Below are positions 14,403 through 24,207 of a stretch of 64,000 nt of DNA, piece after piece (the stretch's first letter is position 1; each line of letters starts with the position of its first letter). A program made the position numbers and the translations under genes. The stretch spans positions 186,001 through 250,000 of the forward strand of contig JAIELJ010000006.1 of NCBI GenBank assembly GCA_019753105.1. The letters are read 5' to 3'. The notes under the pieces are model-generated. The model searched no databases, had not been told where the DNA came from, and was given only the letters and a program-made list of their open reading frames with translations. This DNA is from Hyphomonadaceae bacterium. Lineage in GTDB: Bacteria > Pseudomonadota > Alphaproteobacteria > Caulobacterales > Aquidulcibacteraceae.

Positions 14403-15095
14403 GTGTCCACCAGTCACAGTGAAGTCGAGCTAAAGTCACATCGCAGCCCTACCGATTGGTCTGACCACATCGCGCTGACCTTGACGCGTCTGTTGCGCTT
14501 CTTTGCCGACGCGTTCTTCCGTAAGCGCTACGGCCACCGTGCTGTAGTCTTGGAAACCGTGGCAGCAGTGCCCGGTATGGTCGGAGGTATGTTGAACCAC
14601 CTAAAGAGCCTCCGCCGGATGGAGGATGATCGAGGCTGAATCAAAACGCTGCTCGAAGAGGCCGAGAACGAGCGTATGCATCTCATGACGTTCATCGCGG
14701 TCGCGCAACCGAACGTCTTCGAGCGCGGCCTTGTCATATTGGCGCAAGGTGTTTTCTTCAACGCCTTCTTCGTGCTTTACCTGTTTGCGCCGCGCACGGC
14801 GCATCGGCTGGTCGGCTACTTCGAAGAGGAAGCTGTCGTCAGCTATACCGCGTATCTCGCAGAGATTGATCGCGGTGGGGCAGCTAATCCGCCTGCACCG
14901 GAGATCGCCATCCGCTATTGGGGCCTGCCGGTGAACGCTCGCCTGCGTGACGTCATCGTAGCGGTGCGCGCCGACGAAGCCGGACATCGCGACGCCAATC
15001 ACAAGTTTGCGGATGCCCTAGCATCCGCGCGTAGGACTACCCGTCCTTCGCCGGCCGCCACCACAGATGGCCGACTTGGCGGAGCACAGGCGTGA
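14403..15095 (+). pseudogene. aox: Alternative oxidase, interrupted by an in-frame TGA
   Basis: Cyanide-insensitive ubiquinol oxidase of the di-iron carboxylate family, a membrane-surface enzyme that reduces oxygen without pumping protons. Reading one frame from GTG 14403 (GGAGAT ribosome site) gives FFADAFFRKRYGHRAVVLET, PGMVGGMLNHLKSLRRM, then after the [30 protein letters not shown] and [11 protein letters not shown]. All six iron ligands (LET Glu, ENERMH Glu and His, the EEE Glu, DEAGH Glu and His) are present. The TGA at 14637-14639 sits where the family has a conserved Trp ([15 protein letters not shown]), so one TGG-to-TGA change separates it from an intact gene. Either a nonsense mutation, a base-calling error or read-through. 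Confidence 0.85.
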
Positions 15096-15170
15096 TCGTC
15101 ATACAAACCGCGCTGCGCAAGAGCACTCCTCAGCCATTCTCACGGGAGCATAGCCTGCTGACGCTTGAGA

Positions 15171-15262
15171 AGCGCCATCAACTGGGCCACGGCCCGTCGC
15201 TGGGTGTCGCAAATGGGCCATGGCAGCGGGCCGCCGGCCTGATGTCGCCGAAAGCTGCCATC
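15171..15262. repeat. Dispersed intergenic repeat, copy R5
   Basis: Contains GGGCCACGGCCCGTCGCTG and ends CCGGCCTGATGTCGCCGAAA followed by GCTGCCATC, matching the end of R4. It lies between the alternative oxidase pseudogene and the 3' end of the beta-barrel gene. The rest of the 15096-15319 gap shows nothing else. Confidence 0.4.
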
Positions 15263-15319
15263 ACTGCATTCACGCCAATAGTCGTTGACCGGCGTTAAAG
15301 CGAATAGTCGTTGTCCGGC

Positions 15320-16495
15320 TTAAAAGCGCGCCAACAGCGCTAGCGACACCTGATCGGCGTCATACTCGGCGCTGAAGTCGTTAGTGTCGTTCTGTCGATA
15401 CCGGTACTGAAGCCGCATGTCGCAATCGCACGGTAGAACGTCTTGGAACGTCACACTGGCTTGCGGCGAAACATAAGTATCTTCCCGAGAGCTATCGCGG
15501 AAATCACGCTCTCTAAACAACGCGCCGACCGATCCCTGGATATGATCAGTGAACTGGTAATTGTAGTTCACCTCCGCGCCGTATTCCAAGAACTTGCCAG
15601 GCGATACTTGGTCAAAAAGATTAAAGCTGAACACGCTGCCATCGACGTCGCTCCAGCGCACAAACGGCGCTACCAGCAACGTGTCGCGCTCAAACAAGAC
15701 ACGCGGCCTCGTCAAGCCGCCTCGAATTTCGGCGTATGGCCCGTTGTCCGTTACGGTGCTGAAAAAGTCGTTGGCATCTGGCTGATAGTCACGATAGCCC
15801 GCGCGTGCGCGCCACCAATACGAAGCACCACTCAAGCGCCCCTCCACCGTCAAAGCGGCGTTGACTTCGTGATAGTACTCATCGCCATCCAGCCAGGATA
15901 CGCCGACGCCAATCGACGGGATCGCCGCGAGGTGCGGACCGACATAAAGGATCGGGCCAGCCTGAACGCCGACATAACCGTAATCCAATTCGTCGATGTC
16001 CGCATTGTCTTCGAGTTCGAGATTCAATGTCGAGCGCCAACGGCGGCCTAAAAATTCCTGCTCGTTCGCAACCATCAGTCGACCATAATAGGTTGTCGCC
16101 TCGCGATCGTCGGTGGCGAGAATGAAGGCGTCTTCAGAGGCATTCAGCGCATTCGAATCCCAACGCGCGCCGACTTCCGTACGCATGACTGTGTATGCGG
16201 GCTCAATCTCACGACGAATGCGTTCGTAGCCACGCCGCGCTTCTTCGTTTGCAGGGTCGTTGATCAGAATACGCTCATAAGCGACCAAAGCGAGGCGCAA
16301 CTCGCCAAGGTCCTCAGCGGCGCGCGCGTAGCGCAGGTTGAGATTTACATCCTGCGGATTGTCCAGAATTTGCTGGTTGAGCACCTCGAGTTCGTCGGCT
16401 TCTTGCGCATGCGCGATGCCGGCAGAGACTGCGATCACGCTGGCTGCGATCAGCAATGCTTGGCACAAGCGTCCCAGTCTTCCCGGTCTGGCCAT
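15320..16495 (-). CDS. TPR-containing outer-membrane beta-barrel protein
   Basis: A 391-residue exported protein with a signal peptide (cleavage after AGIAHA near residue 30). Residues about 35-95 form tetratricopeptide-like helices (VNLNLRYARAAEDLGELRLALVAYERIL), and the remainder alternates aromatic and polar residues and ends LALLARF, the terminal-Phe beta-signal of outer-membrane barrels. The layout resembles surface-lipoprotein assembly modifier-like proteins. It is divergent from a fecR-domain gene and a CHASE2 cyclase, a recurring trio in alphaproteobacteria, suggesting a shared envelope-sensing or export role. Confidence 0.75.
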   Translation of the reverse strand: MARPGRLGRLCQALLIAASVIAVSAGIAHAQEADELEVLNQQILDNPQDVNLNLRYARAAEDLGELRLALVAYERILINDPANEEARRGYERIRREIEPAYTVMRTEVGARWDSNALNASEDAFILATDDREATTYYGRLMVANEQEFLGRRWRSTLNLELEDNADIDELDYGYVGVQAGPILYVGPHLAAIPSIGVGVSWLDGDEYYHEVNAALTVEGRLSGASYWWRARAGYRDYQPDANDFFSTVTDNGPYAEIRGGLTRPRVLFERDTLLVAPFVRWSDVDGSVFSFNLFDQVSPGKFLEYGAEVNYNYQFTDHIQGSVGALFRERDFRDSSREDTYVSPQASVTFQDVLPCDCDMRLQYRYRQNDTNDFSAEYDADQVSLALLARF

Positions 16496-16656
16496 GAAAC
16501 TCCCCCACGGCGCGAAAGCGCGCCACTAGTAAGTGGCATCGCGCGCCAAGTTCAAGCGTGTACGCGCACCGCGCTCTACGCCGATATCGGGTTCAACATT
16601 GCCGCGCGAGGTCAATTGCGGCTAGGTTTATCTCTAGCTTCATGGGGTTTTGTACA

Positions 16657-17391
16657 ATGCGCCCAGCTTTTCTCGCCCTGAGCGCTCTATGCGCGGCACT
16701 GGCGGTATCCCCGGCGGACGTCTTCGCTCAAGACGCGCGTATTGGCGCCGCCGCCGCCGTGCGCAATCAGGTCACAGCCGCGCGGATGCAGGGCCAAAGC
16801 CAACCGCTCGCCACTGGCAACGCGGTTTACCAGAACCAGACCATCACCACCGGCGCTAACAGCGTCGCGCAACTATTGTTCACCGATCAAACCACGCTGA
16901 GCATTGGCCAACGCTCGGAAGTCACGCTCGATCGCTACGTTTATGATCCGGCCAATTCCAGCGGCGGCGCGAGGGTGTCGGTCGCGCGCGGCGCGATGCG
17001 ATTTGTCAGCGGCTCACAAGATCCGCGCAACTATCAAGTGCGCACGCCCGTCGCCACGATCGGCGTGCGAGGCACGATCGTAGATTTGCTGATCTTCGAC
17101 GGGCGCATGTTCGGCATTCTGGGTGAAGGCCGCGTCATCTTTACCCTAGAGAACGGCCGCGAAATCGAACTCAACCGTCCCGGCCAAGCAGTCGAGTTCT
17201 TTTCCGGCGGCGGGGCGTCACGACCGTTTACGTGGCGCGGTCGTTACGAGACCTCGTACAGCACGGCCACTTTCCCACTGTTCGGCAATCCATTTGACGA
17301 CTTTCCGTGGTTTGAAGGCTCGACAGATGCCGACGACGCCAGCAACCGCACAGACGACTTCAATCTCTCCCAAAGTCGGTACAACGACTGA
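16657..17391 (+). CDS. FecR-domain periplasmic protein
   Basis: A 244-residue secreted protein. The signal peptide runs through MRPAFLALSALCAALAV and ends near VFAQ. The FecR domain covers about residues 55-175, with LLFTDQTTLSIGQRSEVTLD, GAMRFVSGSQDPRNYQVRTP and the hallmark VATIGVRGTIVDL. The C-terminal tail is aromatic and acidic. Start chosen at 16657 because it gives a clean signal peptide; ATG 16642 is also in frame. FecR domains usually pass a signal across the periplasm, but no sigma factor is nearby; the cyclase gene 64 bases downstream is the likely partner. Confidence 0.85.
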   Translation: MRPAFLALSALCAALAVSPADVFAQDARIGAAAAVRNQVTAARMQGQSQPLATGNAVYQNQTITTGANSVAQLLFTDQTTLSIGQRSEVTLDRYVYDPANSSGGARVSVARGAMRFVSGSQDPRNYQVRTPVATIGVRGTIVDLLIFDGRMFGILGEGRVIFTLENGREIELNRPGQAVEFFSGGGASRPFTWRGRYETSYSTATFPLFGNPFDDFPWFEGSTDADDASNRTDDFNLSQSRYND

Positions 17392-17455
17392 GTACACTAG
17401 ACCCGGAGGCGGTTTGCGTGGTCTTTGTCGGACGTGCCGCACGTGAGACTTAATC

Positions 17456-19657
17456 TTGGCCGCGCCTGAAGTAAGCACGCCTCGCTTCTATTGGTGGGCT
17501 GTGGTGGCGTTCGCTGTTGTAGCGACGATCACCTTTTATGCGCGCCCGTCAGTTCTGGCGTCTTTGCGGGGCCTCGCGTTCGACTCATACCAACGCGCAG
17601 CCCCGGCGTCCGCCCCGGCCGATTCCCCAATCCGCGTCGTTCAGATCGATGAGGCGTCGCTCGCGCGCTATGGCCAATGGCCTTGGCCGCGCACCACGAT
17701 GGCTGAGCTCACGCAAACACTTGGCGAAGCCAATGCCGCGGCAATCGTCTTCGACATACTCTTCGCCGAACCAGATCGAACCTCGCCCGAGCAAGTCGTT
17801 GCGGCAGCGCCGCCGCAACGTCGCCCGCAGCTAGAGCGCGCGCTTAGGACGCTACCGAGCCATGATGCTGTCTTCGCCGAAGCTCTGGGCCGTCACCCGA
17901 GCGTGCTCGCCACTTCTCTGCACGAAGACGCAACCGCAGTCGCTTTCCCAATGCGCGCCGGGTGGGCGAGTGCGGGTGATGAGCCTGGCCAATTTCTCCC
18001 AAACTATGCAGGACTCGCCACAAACTTGCCGGCGCTCTCCGATGCAGCGGCTGGCGCAGGCTTTATCAACTGGTTGCCTGACGGCGATCAGGTCATGCGC
18101 CGCGTCCCTCTCTTGCTGCGTTACAACGGCGAAATCACGCCATCGATTTCGCTTGAAGCGCTCCGTGTCGCTTTCGGCGCATCGACCTACGTCGTACGCG
18201 CCTCCAACGCTAACGGCACACAAGCCTTCGGCGCCCGCACGGGCCTCGATAGCATAAGGGTCGGACCAATCACGATCCCGACGGACGCGGGCGGTCAAGT
18301 TTGGCTACGATTTCGCCCTTACAACGCCAGTGAAGCCATACCCGCCTGGAAAATTCTGAGCGGAGAAATCGGCGCAGAGGAACTCGAAGGCACGATCGTG
18401 TTGATCGGCGCGAGCGCTCCTGGGCTGATGGATCTGCGCGCCACGCCGCTCGACGCCAGCATTCCCGGCGTCGAAGTGCATCGCCAATTGCTTGAGCAAA
18501 TCGTGTCCGGCAGTTTCCTGACGCGGCCGGACTATGCAGGCGGCATCGAGTTGGTCGTGGCGATCGCGGCCATTTTCCTACTCGCCTATTTCGGGCCCCG
18601 CGTGCGCCCGACCACCAATGCCGCAATCGGCGCGGTTCTCGTCGGGCTTTTGTGGGGCGCGGGCTTTCTGTTGTTTGCCCAAGCGGGCTACTTGTTCGAT
18701 CCGATCTACCCGACCCTTGCCGCCCTCGTCTTCAGCGCTGCGTCCACGACCTATTTCTACCAACGCACCGAACACCAGCGCGCCAGCATCAGACAAGCGT
18801 TCAGCCAATACGTGGCGCCCGACGTCGTGCGCCAACTCACAGCACACCCTGAACGCCTGAAACTCGGCGGCGAGGTTCGCGAACTCACCGTTCTCGTCTG
18901 CGACATCCGCAACTTTAGCAGCATCGCCGAGCGCATGAACGCAGAAGAGCTCACGGCGTTCATCAACAGTTTCCTGACCCCGCTCAGCGACATCATCATC
19001 GACACGGGCGGCACCATCGACAAATACATGGGTGACGCGATCCTCGCCTTTTGGAACGCTCCACTCGACCAGTCCGACCACGCCCGCCGTGCCCTACAAG
19101 CTGCACGTGAGATCGTGCAGCGTATGGACGAATTGAACCGCGGCTGGAAAGCCGAAGCGGACGCCGCAGGCCGCACCTTCGAAGATGTGCGGATCGGCAT
19201 TGGTCTCAACACCGGCGCCTGCTGCGTCGGCAATCTCGGCAGCGAACGGCGCTTCGACTATTCAGCTATCGGCGATGCCGTGAACATCGCATCCCGCCTG
19301 GAAAGCCTCAGCAAGCTTTGGGGGCTCTCGCTAATGATCAGCGAAGACACAATGAACCATGCCAGCGACACGCAACTCATCGAAGTGGCGCTCGTGCGCC
19401 TCAAAGGCCGCAGCGGCGCGACGCGCATCTTCACCGCCCTGCCTGACGCCGTTGCGGTCAGCGACAACCACGCCGCATTTCTCAACGCATTTGTTGGCGG
19501 ACGTTTCGGCGAAGCTTCGGAGTTGCTCACGGCGCTTGAGACGTCATCTGGACCGGAATTGGCGAAACTTTATCACCACTACCGCGAGCGGCTAGACGCC
19601 GTTCGCATCTCGCCACCTACTGCGTGGGACGGTGTCTACGATCCAGATCGCAAATAA
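17456..19657 (+). CDS. CHASE2 sensor adenylate/guanylate cyclase
   Basis: A 733-residue inner-membrane sensor. One N-terminal helix (WWAVVAFAVVATITFYA), then a periplasmic CHASE2 domain (about 45-360, with IRVVQIDEASLARYGQWPWP), three membrane helices (about 365-435), and a class III nucleotide cyclase domain from about 470 to 660. The metal-binding Asp pair is visible in VLVCDIRNFSS and MGDAILAFWNAP, and RFDYSAIGDAVNIASRLE carries the transition-state region. The likely product is cAMP. The start is TTG; no better start lies nearby. It follows the fecR gene with a 64-base gap. Confidence 0.92.
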   Translation: MAAPEVSTPRFYWWAVVAFAVVATITFYARPSVLASLRGLAFDSYQRAAPASAPADSPIRVVQIDEASLARYGQWPWPRTTMAELTQTLGEANAAAIVFDILFAEPDRTSPEQVVAAAPPQRRPQLERALRTLPSHDAVFAEALGRHPSVLATSLHEDATAVAFPMRAGWASAGDEPGQFLPNYAGLATNLPALSDAAAGAGFINWLPDGDQVMRRVPLLLRYNGEITPSISLEALRVAFGASTYVVRASNANGTQAFGARTGLDSIRVGPITIPTDAGGQVWLRFRPYNASEAIPAWKILSGEIGAEELEGTIVLIGASAPGLMDLRATPLDASIPGVEVHRQLLEQIVSGSFLTRPDYAGGIELVVAIAAIFLLAYFGPRVRPTTNAAIGAVLVGLLWGAGFLLFAQAGYLFDPIYPTLAALVFSAASTTYFYQRTEHQRASIRQAFSQYVAPDVVRQLTAHPERLKLGGEVRELTVLVCDIRNFSSIAERMNAEELTAFINSFLTPLSDIIIDTGGTIDKYMGDAILAFWNAPLDQSDHARRALQAAREIVQRMDELNRGWKAEADAAGRTFEDVRIGIGLNTGACCVGNLGSERRFDYSAIGDAVNIASRLESLSKLWGLSLMISEDTMNHASDTQLIEVALVRLKGRSGATRIFTALPDAVAVSDNHAAFLNAFVGGRFGEASELLTALETSSGPELAKLYHHYRERLDAVRISPPTAWDGVYDPDRK

Positions 19658-20157
19658 GACAACCGATCGCGTGACGCTGGGAGCTGCAACGCCCGACAGG
19701 CAGCTTTGGGCCAATCTCCGTCGTCGAGACAACACCTTACGAACGGCGCGAGTACGGGGCCATTCCAGTCGTTGGCCGCGTTCGCGAATGGGCCAACGAC
19801 GCTCATCCCGAACAATGATTACCGACGACACGAACGCACTATCATTGCAGCCGCTCGCAAGCGCAGCGCTGACTCAAGAAACCAATGTGCGTTCGCTTAT
19901 TGTGCTCAATTGCGCTTGCCGCATTGCCTAACGCGCGCTCGCAAAACCCCGTCACCAGTTTGCCAACGCACAATCATGAACAACGCCCATTCGTCCTGCC
20001 CCTGTGGGCCAACAATCAGCGATCACTCGCCGCCGTTGACCGCCTCAAACCGCACCAAACCGGCCTCGGCGCATGGGTAGTGATATGGGTAGCAACAAAA
20101 GTGACCCCTATGGGTTCACCTTAGTAATTGTAATATAAGCGTTTTTTGGGTGTTATC
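19658..20157. other. 500-base intergenic stretch
   Basis: No convincing gene. It contains degenerate sequence resembling the dispersed repeats (for example GCAGCTTTGGGCCAATCTCCG near 19700) and, next to the tRNA-Ser 3' end, an imperfect tandem ATGGGTAGTGAT / ATGGGTAGCAAC at 20076-20099. That placement beside a tRNA gene is where integrated elements often leave traces, but no integrase frame or repeated tRNA 3' end is visible. Confidence 0.4.
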
Positions 20158-20247
<90 letters not shown>

Positions 20248-20308
20248 GGAGGCCCGCTTAATGGCGAGCATCGCGGCCGGTTGCAAGTCCGGCGCCTCGG
20301 TTTTGCTG

Positions 20309-22540
20309 TTACGGCCGTACCGCATTTATCGTTATCGCCCCGTCGCCGTTCTGGATCGACGTGCGTTCGGGCGGACGGCGGGCAATCAAGGCAGCTGACT
20401 CAGGTGTTGTTACGCCGGGGGTTTGCCCAATGACAAACCAATCGGCGGCGGGATCGCCGGTTTCCGCCAAGGCGACCTCGAACAAGGCGCCCTCACAGGC
20501 GCGGCCGTTGCAGATCACGCTGACGAAATCCTCCACCGCGCCGAACTCGATCTCAGTCCCGTTGAGCGAGGCGCGCAGCGGTTGCGCAGCACTCGGAATA
20601 CGCAGAATGACGCGCCCTGCCCCCGAGGCGGCGATACGGGCGCGCACGGTGCGCTCGCCACCGGCGATGCTCGTTGTGATGTCGGTTAAAGTCGCGGCGG
20701 GCAACGGCTGGATGGGCGCGGGCGCAACCCAAGTCTCGGCGCTGTCGCCCGGCAGCAAGGGCGCGGCGGTGAAGCCTTCGAACGCCGGGGGCAAGCGGCG
20801 CTGCGCCGTGCCGAGCGCGAAGCGCGCATCTTCGACGGTGTTATCGAGCACATAGACGACGTTGAGCGGCGCCGGGCGTTCGGCAGTGGCGGCGGGGACG
20901 AGCGCGCTTGCGCCGACAGCGCCAGCGGCCAACAGCGTAACGATCAGCGCGGGCGCGCGGAGACGCTCTGGGGCACAGCGCGCAATCCAGCCGAACGTCG
21001 TGAAAAGCACAATCACCATCAGCGCCGCGAAGGCGAACGGAAACTCAAAACCGAGCGCAAGCTCCGTCAACGCAATCGAAGGGGCCCAAGTCGCCAGCGC
21101 AAGACATGCGGCGAAGGCAGCGCCCAGCGCCTGCGCCGGCTTCCACATGGTCGCAGCGAGTGCGCCGAGCGCAAACACCAGAGCGGGCCCTGCGAAAAAG
21201 ATCGTGACGCCAGGCAGCGCAAATGATGCCGCTAGACCAAGCGCTGCATACCAGAAGAAGCCTGCCGCCTCCGCCTGTGCTGGATGGCGCACACCGCGCG
21301 CCAGCATCAGCGCAAGAAGCGCGCCGAACAGGGCAAACAGCACGCACCAAGCGCGCGCGGGCTCCGGATAGGCCCACGCGTAAGACTCGCCCGGGCGGAG
21401 GAGCGTCAGCGCGAAGCCCGCGCCAAAGGCAAGCGCAGTCGCCGATATCAATGCGACGAGCGGGCTGGCGAATGAACGCCAGCGGTGTTCGCGGCCAGTG
21501 CGCCAGAACGCGGCGAACGCAATGACCAGCGCAACGCCGAGCACAATCTGGGCCGCACTTCGCGGCGCGCTCAGCAACGCAAACGAGCCAATATCGGTGT
21601 AGACCATCTCCGTCGTTGCGCCGCGATCTGCTGAACTGGCGAAACGCTGGAGTGTATGGAGCGCGATATCTCCTGCGTGCTGGACGCTACGCTGATCGAG
21701 TGACGCGAGAGAATCCTGCGGCGTGTGATAATCCTCAACGCCGTCGAGCAGCGCCAGATTGACGACATCAAGCCCGTCACGGGTCAGCGCGCTGACATCG
21801 GTCGAGTTCGGAAGCAATGCATAGACATCGGCCATCACTGAACTCGCGATGCCGCGCGGCGCACCGCTGAAGGCGGCGACGGCGTCTGCGTTCGGCTGGT
21901 TGGATTCGAAGAATGTCGCCGGCCCGCGTGTGCCGCGCGCTTCTACGTTCACGAGCGCTTCGACCGCCTCCATGAGCGGATCGGTTGTGGCGAAGCTGTG
22001 GGCGCCGATGAGGCCGGGCTCTTCGCCATCGCTGATCAGGAAGATGATGCGACGCGCGTGCTGCTGATCGCGTAGAACACGCGCCGCCTCAAGCAGAACA
22101 GCGATGCCGAGGCCATCATCGGCGGCGCCGGGTGCCGCTGGCACGCTGTCATAGTGCGCGGCGGCGAGGACAGCAGGCCCCTGCTCCGGGCCGATCTGAA
22201 AGATGATGTTGCGCACGCGCGCACAGAACATGGCTTGGCCGTTCGGCGCCGGCCGGCAGGCGAAATCATCGCGCACTTCAGGCGTTAGCCCCAGCGTCTC
22301 AATTTCCGCGAGCAAGCGGGTGCGTACGGCGTCTTGCGCGTCGCTATCGACCGGATGCGGGGTCTCATCACCAAGGATGCGCTCTAGCCGCGCGATCGCG
22401 GCGCTCGTGTCGAATTGCTCGGCGCCGTTGGTCGTGCGCACCGGCGGTGGCTGCAGGACCGCACCCGCTGCCATGAACACAGCGAAGAGAAACGCCAGCG
22501 GCGCGAAGATTAGAAACGGTCGAAACCCACCCATGCGCAA
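20309..22540 (-). CDS. M28 family metallopeptidase with membrane domain
   Basis: A 743-residue protein. A membrane segment at the N-terminus is followed by an M28 aminopeptidase domain facing the periplasm (about residues 40-310), with the zinc ligands in AAHYDS, AADDGLG, SDGEEPG and DYHTPQD. Residues about 330-560 contain around eight hydrophobic helices, and a beta-rich soluble domain closes the protein. The architecture resembles large M28 membrane peptidases such as Fxna/ERMP1-like bacterial proteins. Peptide substrates are unknown. It lies upstream of tRNA-Ser on the same strand and downstream of the outer-membrane factor gene, with no operon evidence. Confidence 0.88.
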   Translation of the reverse strand: MRMGGFRPFLIFAPLAFLFAVFMAAGAVLQPPPVRTTNGAEQFDTSAAIARLERILGDETPHPVDSDAQDAVRTRLLAEIETLGLTPEVRDDFACRPAPNGQAMFCARVRNIIFQIGPEQGPAVLAAAHYDSVPAAPGAADDGLGIAVLLEAARVLRDQQHARRIIFLISDGEEPGLIGAHSFATTDPLMEAVEALVNVEARGTRGPATFFESNQPNADAVAAFSGAPRGIASSVMADVYALLPNSTDVSALTRDGLDVVNLALLDGVEDYHTPQDSLASLDQRSVQHAGDIALHTLQRFASSADRGATTEMVYTDIGSFALLSAPRSAAQIVLGVALVIAFAAFWRTGREHRWRSFASPLVALISATALAFGAGFALTLLRPGESYAWAYPEPARAWCVLFALFGALLALMLARGVRHPAQAEAAGFFWYAALGLAASFALPGVTIFFAGPALVFALGALAATMWKPAQALGAAFAACLALATWAPSIALTELALGFEFPFAFAALMVIVLFTTFGWIARCAPERLRAPALIVTLLAAGAVGASALVPAATAERPAPLNVVYVLDNTVEDARFALGTAQRRLPPAFEGFTAAPLLPGDSAETWVAPAPIQPLPAATLTDITTSIAGGERTVRARIAASGAGRVILRIPSAAQPLRASLNGTEIEFGAVEDFVSVICNGRACEGALFEVALAETGDPAADWFVIGQTPGVTTPESAALIARRPPERTSIQNGDGAITINAVRP

Positions 22541-22593
22541 GCCTTAGCGCATTGATGTGCTGAGTTCACCTGCTCTCGCTGGGGCCGCGAGAA

Positions 22594-24024
22594 TTAGTCC
22601 TGCAGCGCCGGGCCGCCGCCGAAGGCGCGGTACGTGGCGATCGCCGCGCGCGCGGCTTGCGCCTCTGCGTCGACGCGCGTGAGTTCGGCGTCGATCAGTT
22701 GCTGCTCGGCGCGCAGACGATCGGTGAGGCTTTGGATGCCGGCTTGGTACGCCGCGCGCGAACCGCGCGCAGTGATCGAAGCCGCCTCCTCCGCATTGCG
22801 CGCCGAAACGAGGCGCAAGCGGCCTTGGTCGAGCGCGACCAGCGCATTCGAAGCTTCAGCCACGGCTTGCGTCACAACTTGGCGATACTGGATCAAGGAT
22901 TGATCGAACTGCGCATCGCGCTGGCGCTGCACAGCAAAGCGTTGGCCCCAATCGAAGAGCGGTATCGAGATGAACGGCGTCGCGTTGGCCACGGTCAAAC
23001 CCGCACCGGCCGGATTGCCGATCAAGGCGTCGGTCACGTTGATCGTGCCGGTGAGATTGAGACGCGGAAAGAGATCAGCCCGCGCGATGCCAAGCGCGGA
23101 GGCGGCGACAAGTGTATGCGCTTCAGCGCGCGCGACATCGGGGCGCAAGCGGAGCAAATCGGCCGGCGCTGCGGGCGCTTCAGTGAGATTGAGATGCGGG
23201 ACCGGCGCGCCGGTGTTGGCGAAAGCCGCGTCCAGCATGGCGCCCTCCGTACCCGGTGCGCGGCCGCGCAGCACAGCGAGCACGTTTTCAGCGCGCCGTT
23301 GCTCGATGACCAAGCCGGGCAAACGCGCGCGTGTGGATTCAGCGAGACGGCGCGCGTCAGCGGCGTCGGCGCGCGACGCAAAGCCGGCATCGGCGCTAAT
23401 TTGAAGAATGCGCGCGAGCTCATCAGAGGTTTGGATCGAGCGCTCAATCGCGACACGGCTCGCGTTCGCTGCGCGCAGATCGACATAAGCCTGAGCCACA
23501 TCGGCCGCGAGCGCGACTTGCGCGCCGCGCAGATCGGCGAGCGCCGCTTGGGTATTTGCGCCTGCGCCCGCGGCGGCGGGGCCAACTGCGAACAGCGGCA
23601 GCTCCCAGCCGACTTGCACGCCGTATGAGCCGCTCATCTGTTCGCGCTCAGTGCCGACGGGGACCGCGCCTTCCATGATGCGCGAGTACTGGCCGCTGCC
23701 GGTGGCGAGCAGCTGGGGGAGATATTGCGTGAGCGTCTGATACGAAAGCGCCCGCGCTTCGCGGACGCGTGAAACCGCGAGTTGCACCGATGGGCCTTCG
23801 CGCAGCGCTTCATCGACGAGTTGGTTCAGCGTCGGATCTTCGAATCCCTGCCACCAATCCGCGACCGGTACGTTCGCCCCAACCGGCGCGTCACGCCAGG
23901 CAGAAGGGAGCGGCGGCGCTTCGGCGCGTTCGCTGGGCATGGTCACGCAACCCGCGGCGGCAAGGGCCGTGCCTAAAGCCGCCGCGCGCGCCCAAATCCT
24001 CAATCGGGACCGCAAATCGGTCAT
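22594..24024 (-). CDS. RND efflux outer-membrane factor (NodT/OprM type)
   Basis: A 476-residue lipoprotein that forms the trimeric outer-membrane/periplasmic duct of a tripartite pump. The signal ends with the lipobox LAAAGC. Two outer-membrane efflux repeats follow, with WWQGFEDPTLNQLV near residue 60, the RPDVARAE motif near 290 and LFPRLNLTGTIN thereafter. It is divergently transcribed from tetR and its partner pump genes, separated by 183 bases containing the palindromic operator. It most likely works with the periplasmic adaptor and RND permease encoded at 24803-29185. Confidence 0.92.
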   Translation of the reverse strand: MTDLRSRLRIWARAAALGTALAAAGCVTMPSERAEAPPLPSAWRDAPVGANVPVADWWQGFEDPTLNQLVDEALREGPSVQLAVSRVREARALSYQTLTQYLPQLLATGSGQYSRIMEGAVPVGTEREQMSGSYGVQVGWELPLFAVGPAAAGAGANTQAALADLRGAQVALAADVAQAYVDLRAANASRVAIERSIQTSDELARILQISADAGFASRADAADARRLAESTRARLPGLVIEQRRAENVLAVLRGRAPGTEGAMLDAAFANTGAPVPHLNLTEAPAAPADLLRLRPDVARAEAHTLVAASALGIARADLFPRLNLTGTINVTDALIGNPAGAGLTVANATPFISIPLFDWGQRFAVQRQRDAQFDQSLIQYRQVVTQAVAEASNALVALDQGRLRLVSARNAEEAASITARGSRAAYQAGIQSLTDRLRAEQQLIDAELTRVDAEAQAARAAIATYRAFGGGPALQD

Positions 24025-24138
24025 TTCCCCTAGTCTCCTCAGGCGTTTAGCCTTCCTTCAGCCGACTCAACCAAGAGTTCAGTTTGCGTCGCTGATGTAG
24101 AAATCCAGCTTGACGCTGACCACCCTTAACATTTATAG

Positions 24139-24152
24139 AACGAACATTCGTT
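24139..24152. promoter_or_regulatory. Palindromic TetR-type operator
   Basis: AACGAA-CA-TTCGTT, a 6-bp perfect inverted repeat in the divergent promoter region between the outer-membrane-factor gene and tetR. This GAACG/CGTTC form is typical of TetR-family operators. It would let one regulator control both directions. Confidence 0.7.
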
Positions 24153-24207
24153 TTATATGCGTTGCAGCGCAGGCCCGCAAGGGCCGTTTTGTTTGAGGTC
24201 GTAACGC

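Noticed and set aside
14640..14675. TGA of the alternative oxidase as a selenocysteine or recoded Trp site
   Set aside because: Family position is Trp, not Cys or Sec, no SECIS-like hairpin is evident just after it, and TGA is used as a normal stop by many genes here.
15092..15298. A 68-codon frame after the alternative oxidase
   Set aside because: Starts in the oxidase stop and consists largely of repeat R5.
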